Assembly (NCBI RefSeq): GCF_000307875.1
Contig: NZ_AJLS01000124.1
Span: 1-64,000, forward strand
DNA from: Neobacillus bataviensis LMG 21833
GTDB lineage: Bacteria; Bacillota; Bacilli; Bacillales; Cytobacillaceae
Length of the DNA stretch: 64,000 bases
Reading direction: 5' to 3'
Under the pieces are notes generated by a model. It searched no databases and was not told the DNA's origin. It saw only the letters and a program-made list of their open reading frames with translations. Position 1 is the first letter of the stretch. Each line of letters opens with the position of its first letter. The translations under genes were made by a program, and so were the position numbers. Shown here in pieces: positions 51,853 to 59,828 of the stretch.

Positions 51853-53001
51853 TCAAGCATATTTTTCTATGTTCGTTTCCTCGAAAACGGCTTGATAATG
51901 CCAAAGTAATTGCGCTAAAATGGCATCCCAGCTTTGTGCTAGAGCATAATCTCTTCCTTCTTGAGCAAATTGGCTTCGCAAGCTCTTGTTTTCTAGCAGC
52001 TTGAGGATGGCATGTGCAAACTCTGCTGCATTGCCTGTTTCGCACAAATATCCTGTAACCCCTGGCTGGATAATATTTTTTACACCGCCCGAATTAGCTG
52101 CAATGACAGGAGTACCGCTAGCCAACGCTTCAATCACAACATTTCCGAAGGTTTCAGTGGGTGAAGGAAATACAAATAAGTCAGATGCAGAGTAAATTTC
52201 CGCTAACTCTCCCCCAGTTAAATATCCTGTAAAGGCCATATTGGCAGGAGAATTATCCTCTAGTTCTTCCCTTAATGGCCCGTCACCAACTATTAACCAT
52301 TGAACCTGCTCATTGACCCGGGTAGGAAGTGCTTTTGCTACAGAGAGTAGTGTCTTAACATCTTTTTCTGGTGCTAATCTGCCCACAAAGGTCAAAAGGT
52401 ACTTTTTGGTGATCCCTCGTTTCTCATGTAGTGTGTGTTTGGCGTAACGCGGATGGAAAAGCTGGCAGTCTACTCCGTGTGGCCAAATTTCTAAATTAGC
52501 AAACCCTCGGCGATGGAGCTGCATATACGTTTCCTGTGACGGGACGAATAGCTTTTTAAAGGGCTTATGGAACCATTTCATGTATTTCCAAAGGATTTTT
52601 GAAAGAAATTGAAGGTCATAAAATTTTAAATAATAGTCAAAATCAGTATGATAGGAGCCGACAAGCGGAATCGATAATTTTTTGGCAAGATAGATGCCGC
52701 ATAGTCCCATATTAAAAGGCGTCGCAACATGGATGATATCGGGAGAAAAGGCTTCTAGTTCAGACTTAATTCGAAACAGATTGGGGAAGGCCAGGCGACA
52801 CTCAGGATATAAGAAAAAGGACCAGCTTTTAAAGCGGCTGATTTGGGACGAAATGTATTCATTTGCGTGGGACTCCGAATCTGGTGCAAAAACTTTATAG
52901 GAGATGCCTTGTTTCTCTAAATAATTTGTAAAGTGCTTAAGCGTTCTTGCCACACCATTGATATCCGGATAAAAGGTATCTGTGAAAATAGCAATTTTCA
53001 T
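51853..53001 (-). CDS. GT4 family glycosyltransferase
   Basis: This 382-residue retaining glycosyltransferase with two Rossmann domains opens MKIAIFTDTFYPDINGVART, the acceptor loop of the GT4 mannosyl/glucosyltransferase group acting on lipids (MgtA/MgtC-like). GSYHTDFDYYLKFY follows, and the C-terminal nucleotide-sugar site has FVGRLAPEKDVKTLL and SPTETFGNVVIEALASGTPV with the E-x7-E motif. It probably transfers a hexose to a lipid or phosphoglycolipid at the inner membrane face. The donor cannot be determined. GAGGAGGAG precedes ATG 53001. Confidence 0.8.
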   Translation of the reverse strand: MKIAIFTDTFYPDINGVARTLKHFTNYLEKQGISYKVFAPDSESHANEYISSQISRFKSWSFFLYPECRLAFPNLFRIKSELEAFSPDIIHVATPFNMGLCGIYLAKKLSIPLVGSYHTDFDYYLKFYDLQFLSKILWKYMKWFHKPFKKLFVPSQETYMQLHRRGFANLEIWPHGVDCQLFHPRYAKHTLHEKRGITKKYLLTFVGRLAPEKDVKTLLSVAKALPTRVNEQVQWLIVGDGPLREELEDNSPANMAFTGYLTGGELAEIYSASDLFVFPSPTETFGNVVIEALASGTPVIAANSGGVKNIIQPGVTGYLCETGNAAEFAHAILKLLENKSLRSQFAQEGRDYALAQSWDAILAQLLWHYQAVFEETNIEKYA

Positions 53002-53335
53002 AACATTCTCCTCCTCAACAGTTTAAATCTGCCGCAAGCGGACTACACTGGTTCCTTAATGGTGATTCCCCTTATGTCAATTCCTCTTTATTGTATTAGA
53101 ATTCTGGGGGGAATCTTCTTAAGATACTGTTAAGCATTTGTAAAGATTCTGTATATTGGAGACGCATGTAGGCGTTTACTTAAACATTTTTCGTGGATAA
53201 ACATAAAAAGGAACTGATGATTTTTCCAAAATGAAAAATACAAGCATCTTTCTGCAATGAACACGAGAATGGTTACCTTGCTTCAATGTATATGATTTGC
53301 TAGAATAATTACAAAACTACATAAGGAGTTAAGCG
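53002..53335. other. 334-bp intergenic region, no gene recognised
   Basis: This stretch lies between two divergent genes and holds AT-rich promoter-like sequence (e.g. TATATTGG near 53153), but no convincing ORF, repeat or RNA structure was seen. Confidence 0.4.
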
Positions 53336-53620
53336 ATGAATATTGTGGAAAGTGACATTTTAGTAAACAAAGCGATTGAAAATGCTCCTGCTTGGTTAAT
53401 TGAGGATCTTGAAAATATAGTGAACAAAGAGAAGACTGTCAAATTACGAATCAGCTATGTCATTTCTGAACTTTATTCAAAATACGCATTTAGCTATCGC
53501 CATATTTTCTCATCTATGGGTCAAAGTTCAGAATGGGCTGTTATTGCACGTGAGAGATTGAACCTCATTGATAACAATATTGATTTGATTGAATACATGA
53601 TGAAGAGGATTCAGGAGTAA
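53336..53620 (+). CDS. hypothetical 94-residue all-helical protein
   Basis: This small acidic, predicted alpha-helical protein (NIVESDILVNKAIENAPAW, SYVISELYSKYAF, ERLNLIDNNIDLIEYMMKR) has no membrane segment or metal motif. AAGGAG lies 7 nt before ATG 53336, so it is likely translated. I do not recognise a family. It is followed at once by the remnant of an aromatic hydroxylase gene. Confidence 0.6.
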   Translation: MNIVESDILVNKAIENAPAWLIEDLENIVNKEKTVKLRISYVISELYSKYAFSYRHIFSSMGQSSEWAVIARERLNLIDNNIDLIEYMMKRIQE

Positions 53621-53627
53621 GAAATGG

Positions 53628-53723
53628 CTTTATTATGAAGATTCTATTGACTCGCATGGGAAAGAACTATTCGGATTTAATGATGATGGAATCTTAGGAT
53701 TAACGAAAGACATTCGCATTTAA
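53628..53723 (+). pseudogene. 3' remnant of an HsaA-type hydroxylase gene
   Basis: One frame reads YYEDSIDSHGKELFGFN, then DDGILGLTKDIRI and stop, matching the end of the hydroxylase at 31335 (LYEDSVASYGKELFGFN). A 25-nt run is identical to 32476-32500, and the following terminator is also related. Everything upstream of the last ~30 codons is missing. Confidence 0.75.
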
Positions 53724-53758
53724 CGCTTGGATCAAAACAGATCCAAGCGTTAACTTTT
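53722..53758 (+). terminator. terminator carried with the hydroxylase remnant
   Basis: AACGCTTGGATC (53722-53733) and GATCCAAGCGTT (53740-53751), 6-nt loop, then AACTTTTT. The stem is almost that of the module III terminator at 32536. Confidence 0.8.
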
Positions 53759-53840
53759 TCTGTTAAACGGGCATTAGCCCTAAATCAATGAGGTAAAGAA
53801 TATTAGGAATTAATTGAACTCATTTACAAGGGAGATAAAA

Positions 53841-54281
53841 ATGAAAATTTATGTTGATGCGGATGCTTGTCCAGTAAAAGATATTGTTATTTCAGAAGGT
53901 ACGAATGCGGACATTCCTGTAATCCTTGTTACAAGTTTTTCACATTTTTCTAATGCGGAGCAACCATCAGGAGTGGAAACCATTTATGTTGATGCTGGGG
54001 CGGATGCTGCGGATTATCGAATTATGAAGTTAGCAGCGAGAGGAGATATAATTGTTACGCAGGATTATGGTCTTGCTTCGTTAGGTTTAGCAAAAGGGTG
54101 TATAGTTCTCCACCATAAAGGGTTTATCTATACAAATGAAAACATTGATCAATTATTACAAACACGTTATTTTAGCGCCATGGCTCGAAAAAGTGGAAAG
54201 CGTACAAAGGGGCCAAAGCCTTTTACAACTGAAGATAGGGATCAATTTAGGGAGCTTTTTAAAAAAGCCATTAGTTCGTAA
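53841..54281 (+). CDS. yqxD: YaiI/YqxD family (DUF188) PIN-like protein
   Basis: This 146-residue conserved protein has [15 protein letters not shown] at the N-terminus, [13 protein letters not shown] and [14 protein letters not shown]. The spread of Asp residues resembles a PIN-like nuclease site, but activity is unproven for this family. ATG 53841 follows AAGGGAG; the upstream TTG 53814 is rejected. It is monocistronic and close to the HPr kinase-like gene. Confidence 0.85.
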   Translation: MKIYVDADACPVKDIVISEGTNADIPVILVTSFSHFSNAEQPSGVETIYVDAGADAADYRIMKLAARGDIIVTQDYGLASLGLAKGCIVLHHKGFIYTNENIDQLLQTRYFSAMARKSGKRTKGPKPFTTEDRDQFRELFKKAISS

Positions 54282-54350
54282 ATGGATGACACTTCCAGTG
54301 TACTTCAGTATAATTCAACTATAGAAAGGCTATAAGGACGGTGAGTAAAG

Positions 54351-55286
54351 GTGAAAAAAATAACAGTCGAAAACTTAGTTCGTAAGTTTTCGTTGAAAGT
54401 AATGGCCGGTGAAAATCAACTGGGGAAAATGATTACGCAATCACGGGTGCATCGTCCTGGCTTGGAATTTGTCGGCCATTTTGACTTTTTTCCGACAGAA
54501 CGGGTTCAAATTTTAGGGAAAAAGGAAGTTACCTATTTACATAAATTAAGTAAAGAAGAACGTAAAATACGAATTGGAAATATCGTTCATTATCACCCGC
54601 CCTGCTTTATTGTAACGGCTGGCGCGGAAGGACTTACCTATTTAACTCACCATTGTGTTGAACAAGGTATACCCTTGTTACTAACAAACAAGCCTGAGAC
54701 AACTTCAGAGTTTATCACAAAATTGGATGCTTATTTGGTGAAGGAATTAGCCCAGGAAATTGCAGTGCATGGAGTTTGTGTGAATGTGTCCGGCATTGGG
54801 ATCTTACTTCGCGGAAATTCAGGGGTAGGGAAAAGTGAAACGGCGCACACGTTAATTCGCCGGGGACACCGCCTGGTTGCAGATGATATTGTTGTCCTAA
54901 AAAAGCTTAGCCCGCAAACCATTTTGGGTACGCATGATGAGAAAACCAAGGAGTTTTTGGCTCTTCGTAGTATTGGGTTGTTGAATGTGGTTCGCCTTTA
55001 CGGTCGCAAGGCTTTTCAAGATGAATCACGAATTGCCCTTGATATTAATTTAACGAAATGGGAAAAAGATGCCTTGTATAATGATTTGGACCAGAAACTT
55101 CAATATACAGATTATATGGGTGTGAAGATTCCATCCATGGAAATCCAACTCCAGCCCGGACGTGATGTGGCGGGGTTAATTGAAGCGGCCGCAAATAACT
55201 GGTATTTGAAGCAGCAAGGATACAGTGCAGCAGAAGAATTCATGAGCAGGATCGAGGCGGATATGTCGAATTCTGCTGGGGAATAA
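54351..55286 (+). CDS. hprK: divergent HPr kinase/phosphorylase-like protein
   Basis: This 311-residue protein has the two-domain HprK layout: an N-terminal domain (SRVHRPGLEFVGHFDFFP ... ERVQILG) and a C-terminal kinase domain with His140, Walker A GNSGVGKSE (155-163) and HRLVADDIVV (173-182). True HprK phosphorylates HPr on Ser46 to activate CcpA. The HprK signature LEIRGLGIINV reads LALRSIGLLNV here (203-213), losing the Glu and Gly, and the hprK-lgt context is absent. It may therefore be a second, specialised copy or have changed activity. Start is GTG 54351 after AAGGACGGTGAG. Confidence 0.72.
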   Translation: MKKITVENLVRKFSLKVMAGENQLGKMITQSRVHRPGLEFVGHFDFFPTERVQILGKKEVTYLHKLSKEERKIRIGNIVHYHPPCFIVTAGAEGLTYLTHHCVEQGIPLLLTNKPETTSEFITKLDAYLVKELAQEIAVHGVCVNVSGIGILLRGNSGVGKSETAHTLIRRGHRLVADDIVVLKKLSPQTILGTHDEKTKEFLALRSIGLLNVVRLYGRKAFQDESRIALDINLTKWEKDALYNDLDQKLQYTDYMGVKIPSMEIQLQPGRDVAGLIEAAANNWYLKQQGYSAAEEFMSRIEADMSNSAGE

Positions 55287-55371
55287 TGATTTAAGGAGTA
55301 GAGTTTGCTAGTAATCTATTTACAGACATGATTCACACTAGATGTATTAAAACCATTACTAAATGGGAAAT

Positions 55372-55407
55372 GAGCTAAGTCAGATCTAGAACTGGCTTAG
55401 CTCTTTA
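55372..55407 (+). terminator. terminator after hprK-like gene
   Basis: GAGCTAAGTC (55372-55381) and GGCTTAGCTC (55394-55403) form a 10-bp stem with one mismatch, then TTTA. Confidence 0.6.
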
Positions 55408-55493
55408 TCATTTACCTTACTTGTGTTTACATAAAAAGTTCATTAAACTTCAATCTAGATAAAGATTATCTTGGATGGGGGAGCAGGTTCGTA

Positions 55494-56171
55494 ATGAAGC
55501 CAACAATTTTAATTGCAGATGATGACCCAAATATCCGCATGGTGACACAGCTTTATTTAGAGAAAGAAGGCTACCACACAAAAATAGCCTGTCATGGTAA
55601 GGAAGCGCTCAACATCTTAGAAGAGGAGAAAATCGATTGCGCTGTCATTGATTTGATGATGCCGAATATCGATGGTTGGCAGCTTTGTGAAAAAATTAAA
55701 TCCTACTACGAGATACCTGTTTTAATATTAACTGCCAGGGCTGAATCAGACGATATCATTAAAGGATTTCAAATCGGGACGGACGATTATGTGACAAAGC
55801 CGTTTCATCCAGGTGAACTGGTGATGCGGGTGAAGTCGCTGTTAAAAAGGTATCGGGTGATCGCCGTAGGAAATCTGACCTTTAACCATATTACGATTGA
55901 CAGTAGTAGCTATAAAGTGCAGATAAAGAATGAAGTGATCATGCTGCCGGTGAAACAGTTTGAAGTACTATATTTGTTAGCAAGTTACCCCGGAAAAATT
56001 TTTACAAGAGATCAGTTGATTGAGAGAATTTGGGGATTGGATTATGAAGGCGATGAACGAACGGTCGATTCGCACATTAAAAAACTCCGCAAACAGCTGA
56101 ATGAATACGAAGATTTGCTGCAAATTGTCACGGTAAGGGGACTGGGTTATAAAGTAGAAATACCATCATGA
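55494..56171 (+). CDS. OmpR/PhoB-family response regulator
   Basis: This 225-residue protein has a receiver domain with the acidic pocket IADDDP, phospho-acceptor Asp53 (AVIDLMMP), Thr80 and Lys102 (VTKPFHP), then an OmpR winged helix (RDQLIERIWGLDYEGDERTVDSHIKKLRKQL, split at about 172-202). It is encoded just before its sensor kinase with a 4-bp ATGA overlap. The signal is unknown. GGGGAGCAGG precedes ATG 55494. Confidence 0.9.
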   Translation: MKPTILIADDDPNIRMVTQLYLEKEGYHTKIACHGKEALNILEEEKIDCAVIDLMMPNIDGWQLCEKIKSYYEIPVLILTARAESDDIIKGFQIGTDDYVTKPFHPGELVMRVKSLLKRYRVIAVGNLTFNHITIDSSSYKVQIKNEVIMLPVKQFEVLYLLASYPGKIFTRDQLIERIWGLDYEGDERTVDSHIKKLRKQLNEYEDLLQIVTVRGLGYKVEIPS

Positions 56172-57541
56172 TTAGGTCTATTTATACAAAAAATATCTTG
56201 AACTATTTTTTTGTGATCATCGTGTCCTTAATACTTTCATTTGTGATTACGTTTTTTCTATTTCAAAATCAAGTGACACAAAATCGTGAGGCTGAGGTCA
56301 TTGAACAAGGAAAAGCCATCATTCATCTATATCAACGATTAGATAAGAGTGGGTTTAATGAATACTTAAACAGCCTCTCCTCCTTACCCTATGATGTTTA
56401 TATTTATAATCAGAATGGATTAGCGTCAAAATCACCACAGGCAGCAAAAAAGCGGGAATTGAATAGAAAAAACATCGATTATGTCCTAGACGGGGGCGTC
56501 TATCGAAATATCTCGGGCAGGCACCATATGTCGGTTGGATTGCCATTTGATATAAAAAATGAACCATATGCGCTCTTTATTACACCTAGTTTAAAAGAAC
56601 AATTTAGCCAAATCCGAAGCATCATCCTTACTGCACTTTTTTTAGTCTTACTCCTAGGAATTTCGCTTATTTTGGTCACGACCAAATTTTTAGTAAGACC
56701 ACTAGCACATATAACAAACGCGACAAGGCAATTAGCTAGAGGAAATTTCCAAGTCCGTTTGCATGTAAAAAGTAAAGATGAAATCGGCCAACTGGCGAAA
56801 AGCTTTAATTTCATGGTCGAGGAACTAGAAAAAACAGAGCAAATGCGGAAAGACTTTGTTGCGAATGTATCCCATGAGCTACAGTCACCGCTGACAGCGA
56901 TCAAGGGAATGGTCATCGCTTTAAAAGATGGAGTCGTTGACCATTCAGAGCAAAAGCGTTATTTCGGATTGATGGAACAAGAGAGTGATCGTCTTTCCAG
57001 CTTAACTAAGCAATTGTTGAACTTGTCAATTTTGGAGGCGGGCAAGTCTCCTTTCCACCCAAAACGATTCCGTTTAGACCGACAAATGCGCAATCAACTC
57101 GTAGCGCTTCAGCCATTATGGGCGGAAAAACAGCTTGACGTTGATTTTGATCTCCCAAACATCGAAATATTCGCTGATGAGGGATTGTTGAATCAAGTGT
57201 GGACAAATTTATATGTAAATGCCATCAAATATAATTGGCAAAACGGAAAAATAACCGTCCAGGGCTATGACTTCGAAGATGAAATCGAGGTTGTCATCAG
57301 CAATACAGGTCAAGGTATTCCAATAGAGGATTTACCGTATATTTTTGAGCGATTTTATCGAGTGGAGAAAGCTCATACGCGAGCAGCAGAAAGTTATGGG
57401 CTCGGATTAGCAGTGGCGAAACGGATTATCGAACTTCACAATGGGGAAATATCCGTTACAAGTACAGAAGGGCAAGAAACTACGTTTAAGATTCGGATAG
57501 CACAGAATAGTAAGCGTCGTGTTCACGATGAAAAACGGTAA
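56168..57541 (+). CDS. membrane sensor histidine kinase
   Basis: This 457-residue kinase has two membrane helices (about 11-32 and 150-172) flanking a ~115-residue extracytoplasmic sensor, then HAMP (about 172-224), HisKA with phospho-accepting His236 (ANVSHELQSPLTAIKG) and HATPase_c with N-box (NLYVNAIKYNW), G1 (ISNTGQGIP) and G2 (SYGLGLAVAKRI) motifs. It forms a pair with the preceding regulator. The H-box has LQSP where LRTP is commonest. Sensor ligand unknown; cell envelope stress is a common theme for such pairs. Confidence 0.9.
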   Translation: MIRSIYTKNILNYFFVIIVSLILSFVITFFLFQNQVTQNREAEVIEQGKAIIHLYQRLDKSGFNEYLNSLSSLPYDVYIYNQNGLASKSPQAAKKRELNRKNIDYVLDGGVYRNISGRHHMSVGLPFDIKNEPYALFITPSLKEQFSQIRSIILTALFLVLLLGISLILVTTKFLVRPLAHITNATRQLARGNFQVRLHVKSKDEIGQLAKSFNFMVEELEKTEQMRKDFVANVSHELQSPLTAIKGMVIALKDGVVDHSEQKRYFGLMEQESDRLSSLTKQLLNLSILEAGKSPFHPKRFRLDRQMRNQLVALQPLWAEKQLDVDFDLPNIEIFADEGLLNQVWTNLYVNAIKYNWQNGKITVQGYDFEDEIEVVISNTGQGIPIEDLPYIFERFYRVEKAHTRAAESYGLGLAVAKRIIELHNGEISVTSTEGQETTFKIRIAQNSKRRVHDEKR

Positions 57542-57557
57542 AACGGAAATTTCAAAT

Positions 57558-57596
57558 CCTGTGAATTCACAAGGTTTACACTAATGAATTCACAGG
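57558..57596. terminator. bidirectional terminator
   Basis: CCTGTGAATTCA (57558-57569) and TGAATTCACAGG (57585-57596) form a perfect 12-bp stem with a 15-nt loop between convergent genes; the plus side continues TATTTT. Confidence 0.75.
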
Positions 57597-57617
57597 TATT
57601 TTCACAAAAAGTCGAAA

Positions 57618-59654
57618 TTAATGTGCGTGTAATTTAAGTATCTGTAAATACTCCGCCCCGGTAGAGGTAATTTTTGTGCCGGTTCTCCCCCTGCCTTTTG
57701 TGATGAAACCATGGATTTCAAGGATATCTAACCTGCGTCGAACTTGTTGTGGCGAGAGAAAATGACCATTTTCCTTGCTAGCCATTGAAATAAATTGACG
57801 ACTTGCGGGCTTGCCGTTATCATTACAGTCCTTGATGGCCTCTAACATAAATAGATATTCATCTATTTCTAATAAACTCTCGGGTATTGGATAGTCTTGT
57901 TCATTAGGTCTGTTGTTTTGAAAACGGTCTTGAGGAATGTCTTTCCATTCGATTTTGTTCCCGTCACAGATCGTGAGCATATAGTCAATGGTACTTTTTA
58001 ATTCACGAACATTGCCTAACCATTCCTGTTTTTGAAGCTGTTCCGGCAGGTCTTGTCCAACTTTTACCCATTTCCCGCTTTTGGTAATAAAGTGTTTTAC
58101 TAATAAAGGGATGTCCGCTATTCGTGCTCGAAGTGGCGGAATAGAAAGGGTAAGAACATTCAAACGGTAAAACAAATCAGACCGGAACGTGCCTTCTTGT
58201 GATTTCAGTTGAATATTTTTATTCGTTGCCGCGATGACTCGAACATTTATCGGAATTACTTTTCTCCCGCCGATTCGGCGCAATTCCTTTTCCTGAAGAA
58301 CCCTTAATAAATGGGATTGGACGGTTAAACTAATATCACCAATTTCATCTAAAAATATCGTTCCATTATCAGCTAATTCAAATAATCCCTTTTTTCCACC
58401 TTTTTGTGCTCCTGTAAAAGTCCCCTCCTCGTACCCAAATAATTCACTTTCAAGCAAATTTTCCGTTAAAGCACTGCAGTTTATCGCGATAAAGGGTCCG
58501 TTTTTTCTCATTGAATGAAGATGGATAGAATGTGCGAATAATTCCTTACCCGTACCCGTTTCCCCTTGAATTAAGATAGGATGCTCGGAAAGAGCAAGTT
58601 TTTTGGCAATTTGTTTACTTTCATTGAGTGAAGGGTGTTCCCCAACAATATCATCAAAGTCATACTTTGCGTAAAATCCCTTGTTTCTTAGTTCACGCTG
58701 TGCCATTTTTTCGACTTCAAACGCTTGATTAATGCTTTTAAATGTCGCTACGATCGTATTTTCTGTTTCCATATGATGACGGAAAATAACAAGGTCGACA
58801 CCGTATATCGTAAAGAATTTACTTTCTTCATTACTGCTAAGGATAAAATCGATAATTTCCTGTTGAACGATGACCTCATCTAATGGTTTATTAATGGCAT
58901 CAATTACAGGAAAATGAAATAGAGCCTCTAAGCCACGGTTAAAAACGGTGACCTTCTGGTGCTGATTAATGGCTAAAATACCGTCATCGACAGTGTCGAC
59001 GACATTTTGAATATGTTGATTCAACTGTTTTGCATTTTGTTCCGCAATTGATAGTTTCCGTTGTAAATCAATAATATTACGAATATACCTTTCTGATATC
59101 AATGACGAGACCTTTTCGCCCAAACAGAAATATTCGACTACTTTTAATATAGTTGCCATATCAAACAAGCGAACGCCAATGTCGATAACCCTTTTAATGG
59201 ATGGAGGACAAAGATGGGGCTCACCGGGAGATATAGCGATATCAATATGTTCATAAAAAATCTGTTCCTTCTTAAACGGGACGAAACTTAAATGATCAAT
59301 CCCTAGCTGATAAAGAGATTCTATTAGTTCAACCGTAGCAGAATCATCATCATTGACGACAAGAACGTCGGAATTTATCGGGATTTTTAGCAGTTGATCA
59401 ATAAATTGGTGATGGACTGTACGTTTTCCGACAAACAGTTCATTACTATGTATGTTAGACAACTCATGAGCTTCTACTCTTGTAACCTCCGATGAAAACA
59501 GAATAAAATCAACGTTCAATTGAGTTGGCAGTGCTTCTTCTGTTGCAAAACTTTCAATGTGGACGTAATCGTCCAATAATTGTTGAAGCTGCTCATGCAG
59601 GACTTGTTTTGTTTGGCTGCTTCCCGTTATTAACGTTAAGGATTGTTTTATCAT
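57618..59654 (-). CDS. sigma-54-dependent activator (bacterial enhancer-binding protein)
   Basis: This 678-residue regulator has a PrpR/PAS-type sensory half (PrpR_N-like to about 190; coiled coil 193-215; PAS about 215-310), then the AAA+ domain: Walker A GETGTGKE (364-371), sigma-54 loop as GTFTGA (411-416) rather than GAFTGA, and Walker B IFLDEIGD. The C-terminus is not a Fis helix but a winged-helix-like tail (LSPQQVRRRLDILEIHGFI ... GRGRTGTKIT). It is divergent from the YfcC/isoaspartyl dipeptidase genes, whose promoter is sigma-54 type, so it should activate them. AAAGGGG precedes ATG 59654. Confidence 0.87.
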   Translation of the reverse strand: MIKQSLTLITGSSQTKQVLHEQLQQLLDDYVHIESFATEEALPTQLNVDFILFSSEVTRVEAHELSNIHSNELFVGKRTVHHQFIDQLLKIPINSDVLVVNDDDSATVELIESLYQLGIDHLSFVPFKKEQIFYEHIDIAISPGEPHLCPPSIKRVIDIGVRLFDMATILKVVEYFCLGEKVSSLISERYIRNIIDLQRKLSIAEQNAKQLNQHIQNVVDTVDDGILAINQHQKVTVFNRGLEALFHFPVIDAINKPLDEVIVQQEIIDFILSSNEESKFFTIYGVDLVIFRHHMETENTIVATFKSINQAFEVEKMAQRELRNKGFYAKYDFDDIVGEHPSLNESKQIAKKLALSEHPILIQGETGTGKELFAHSIHLHSMRKNGPFIAINCSALTENLLESELFGYEEGTFTGAQKGGKKGLFELADNGTIFLDEIGDISLTVQSHLLRVLQEKELRRIGGRKVIPINVRVIAATNKNIQLKSQEGTFRSDLFYRLNVLTLSIPPLRARIADIPLLVKHFITKSGKWVKVGQDLPEQLQKQEWLGNVRELKSTIDYMLTICDGNKIEWKDIPQDRFQNNRPNEQDYPIPESLLEIDEYLFMLEAIKDCNDNGKPASRQFISMASKENGHFLSPQQVRRRLDILEIHGFITKGRGRTGTKITSTGAEYLQILKLHAH

Positions 59655-59663
59655 AAAAACCCC

Positions 59664-59716
59664 TTTTGGTTCAATTTGGTTCTATTATATTACAAAAAAG
59701 AACCAAAAAGAGCCAA
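59664..59716. promoter_or_regulatory. TTTGGTTC / GAACCAAA inverted repeats, probable activator site
   Basis: TTTTGGTTC (59664) and TTTGGTTC (59675) face GAACCAAA (59700) and GAGCCAA (59710), giving two nested inverted repeats. They lie about 50-100 bp upstream of the sigma-54 promoter and just before the activator gene, the expected place for its enhancer and for autoregulation. Confidence 0.7.
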
Positions 59717-59766
59717 TAAAAAGGATTTAATGATAGATTTTTTTGAATTAGTATACTCCTTCGCGA

Positions 59767-59784
59767 TTGGCACGGAAATTGCAT
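59767..59784 (+). promoter_or_regulatory. sigma-54 (-24/-12) promoter
   Basis: TTGGCACGGAAATTGCAT agrees with the consensus TGGCACG-N4-TTGCA: GG at 59769-59770 and GC at 59781-59782, 10 bp between them. It lies 45 bp before the YfcC-type gene. Confidence 0.92.
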
Positions 59785-59828
59785 ATTAATTAGGAAGATT
59801 GCATGAAAACACAAAATTAGGAGATGGT

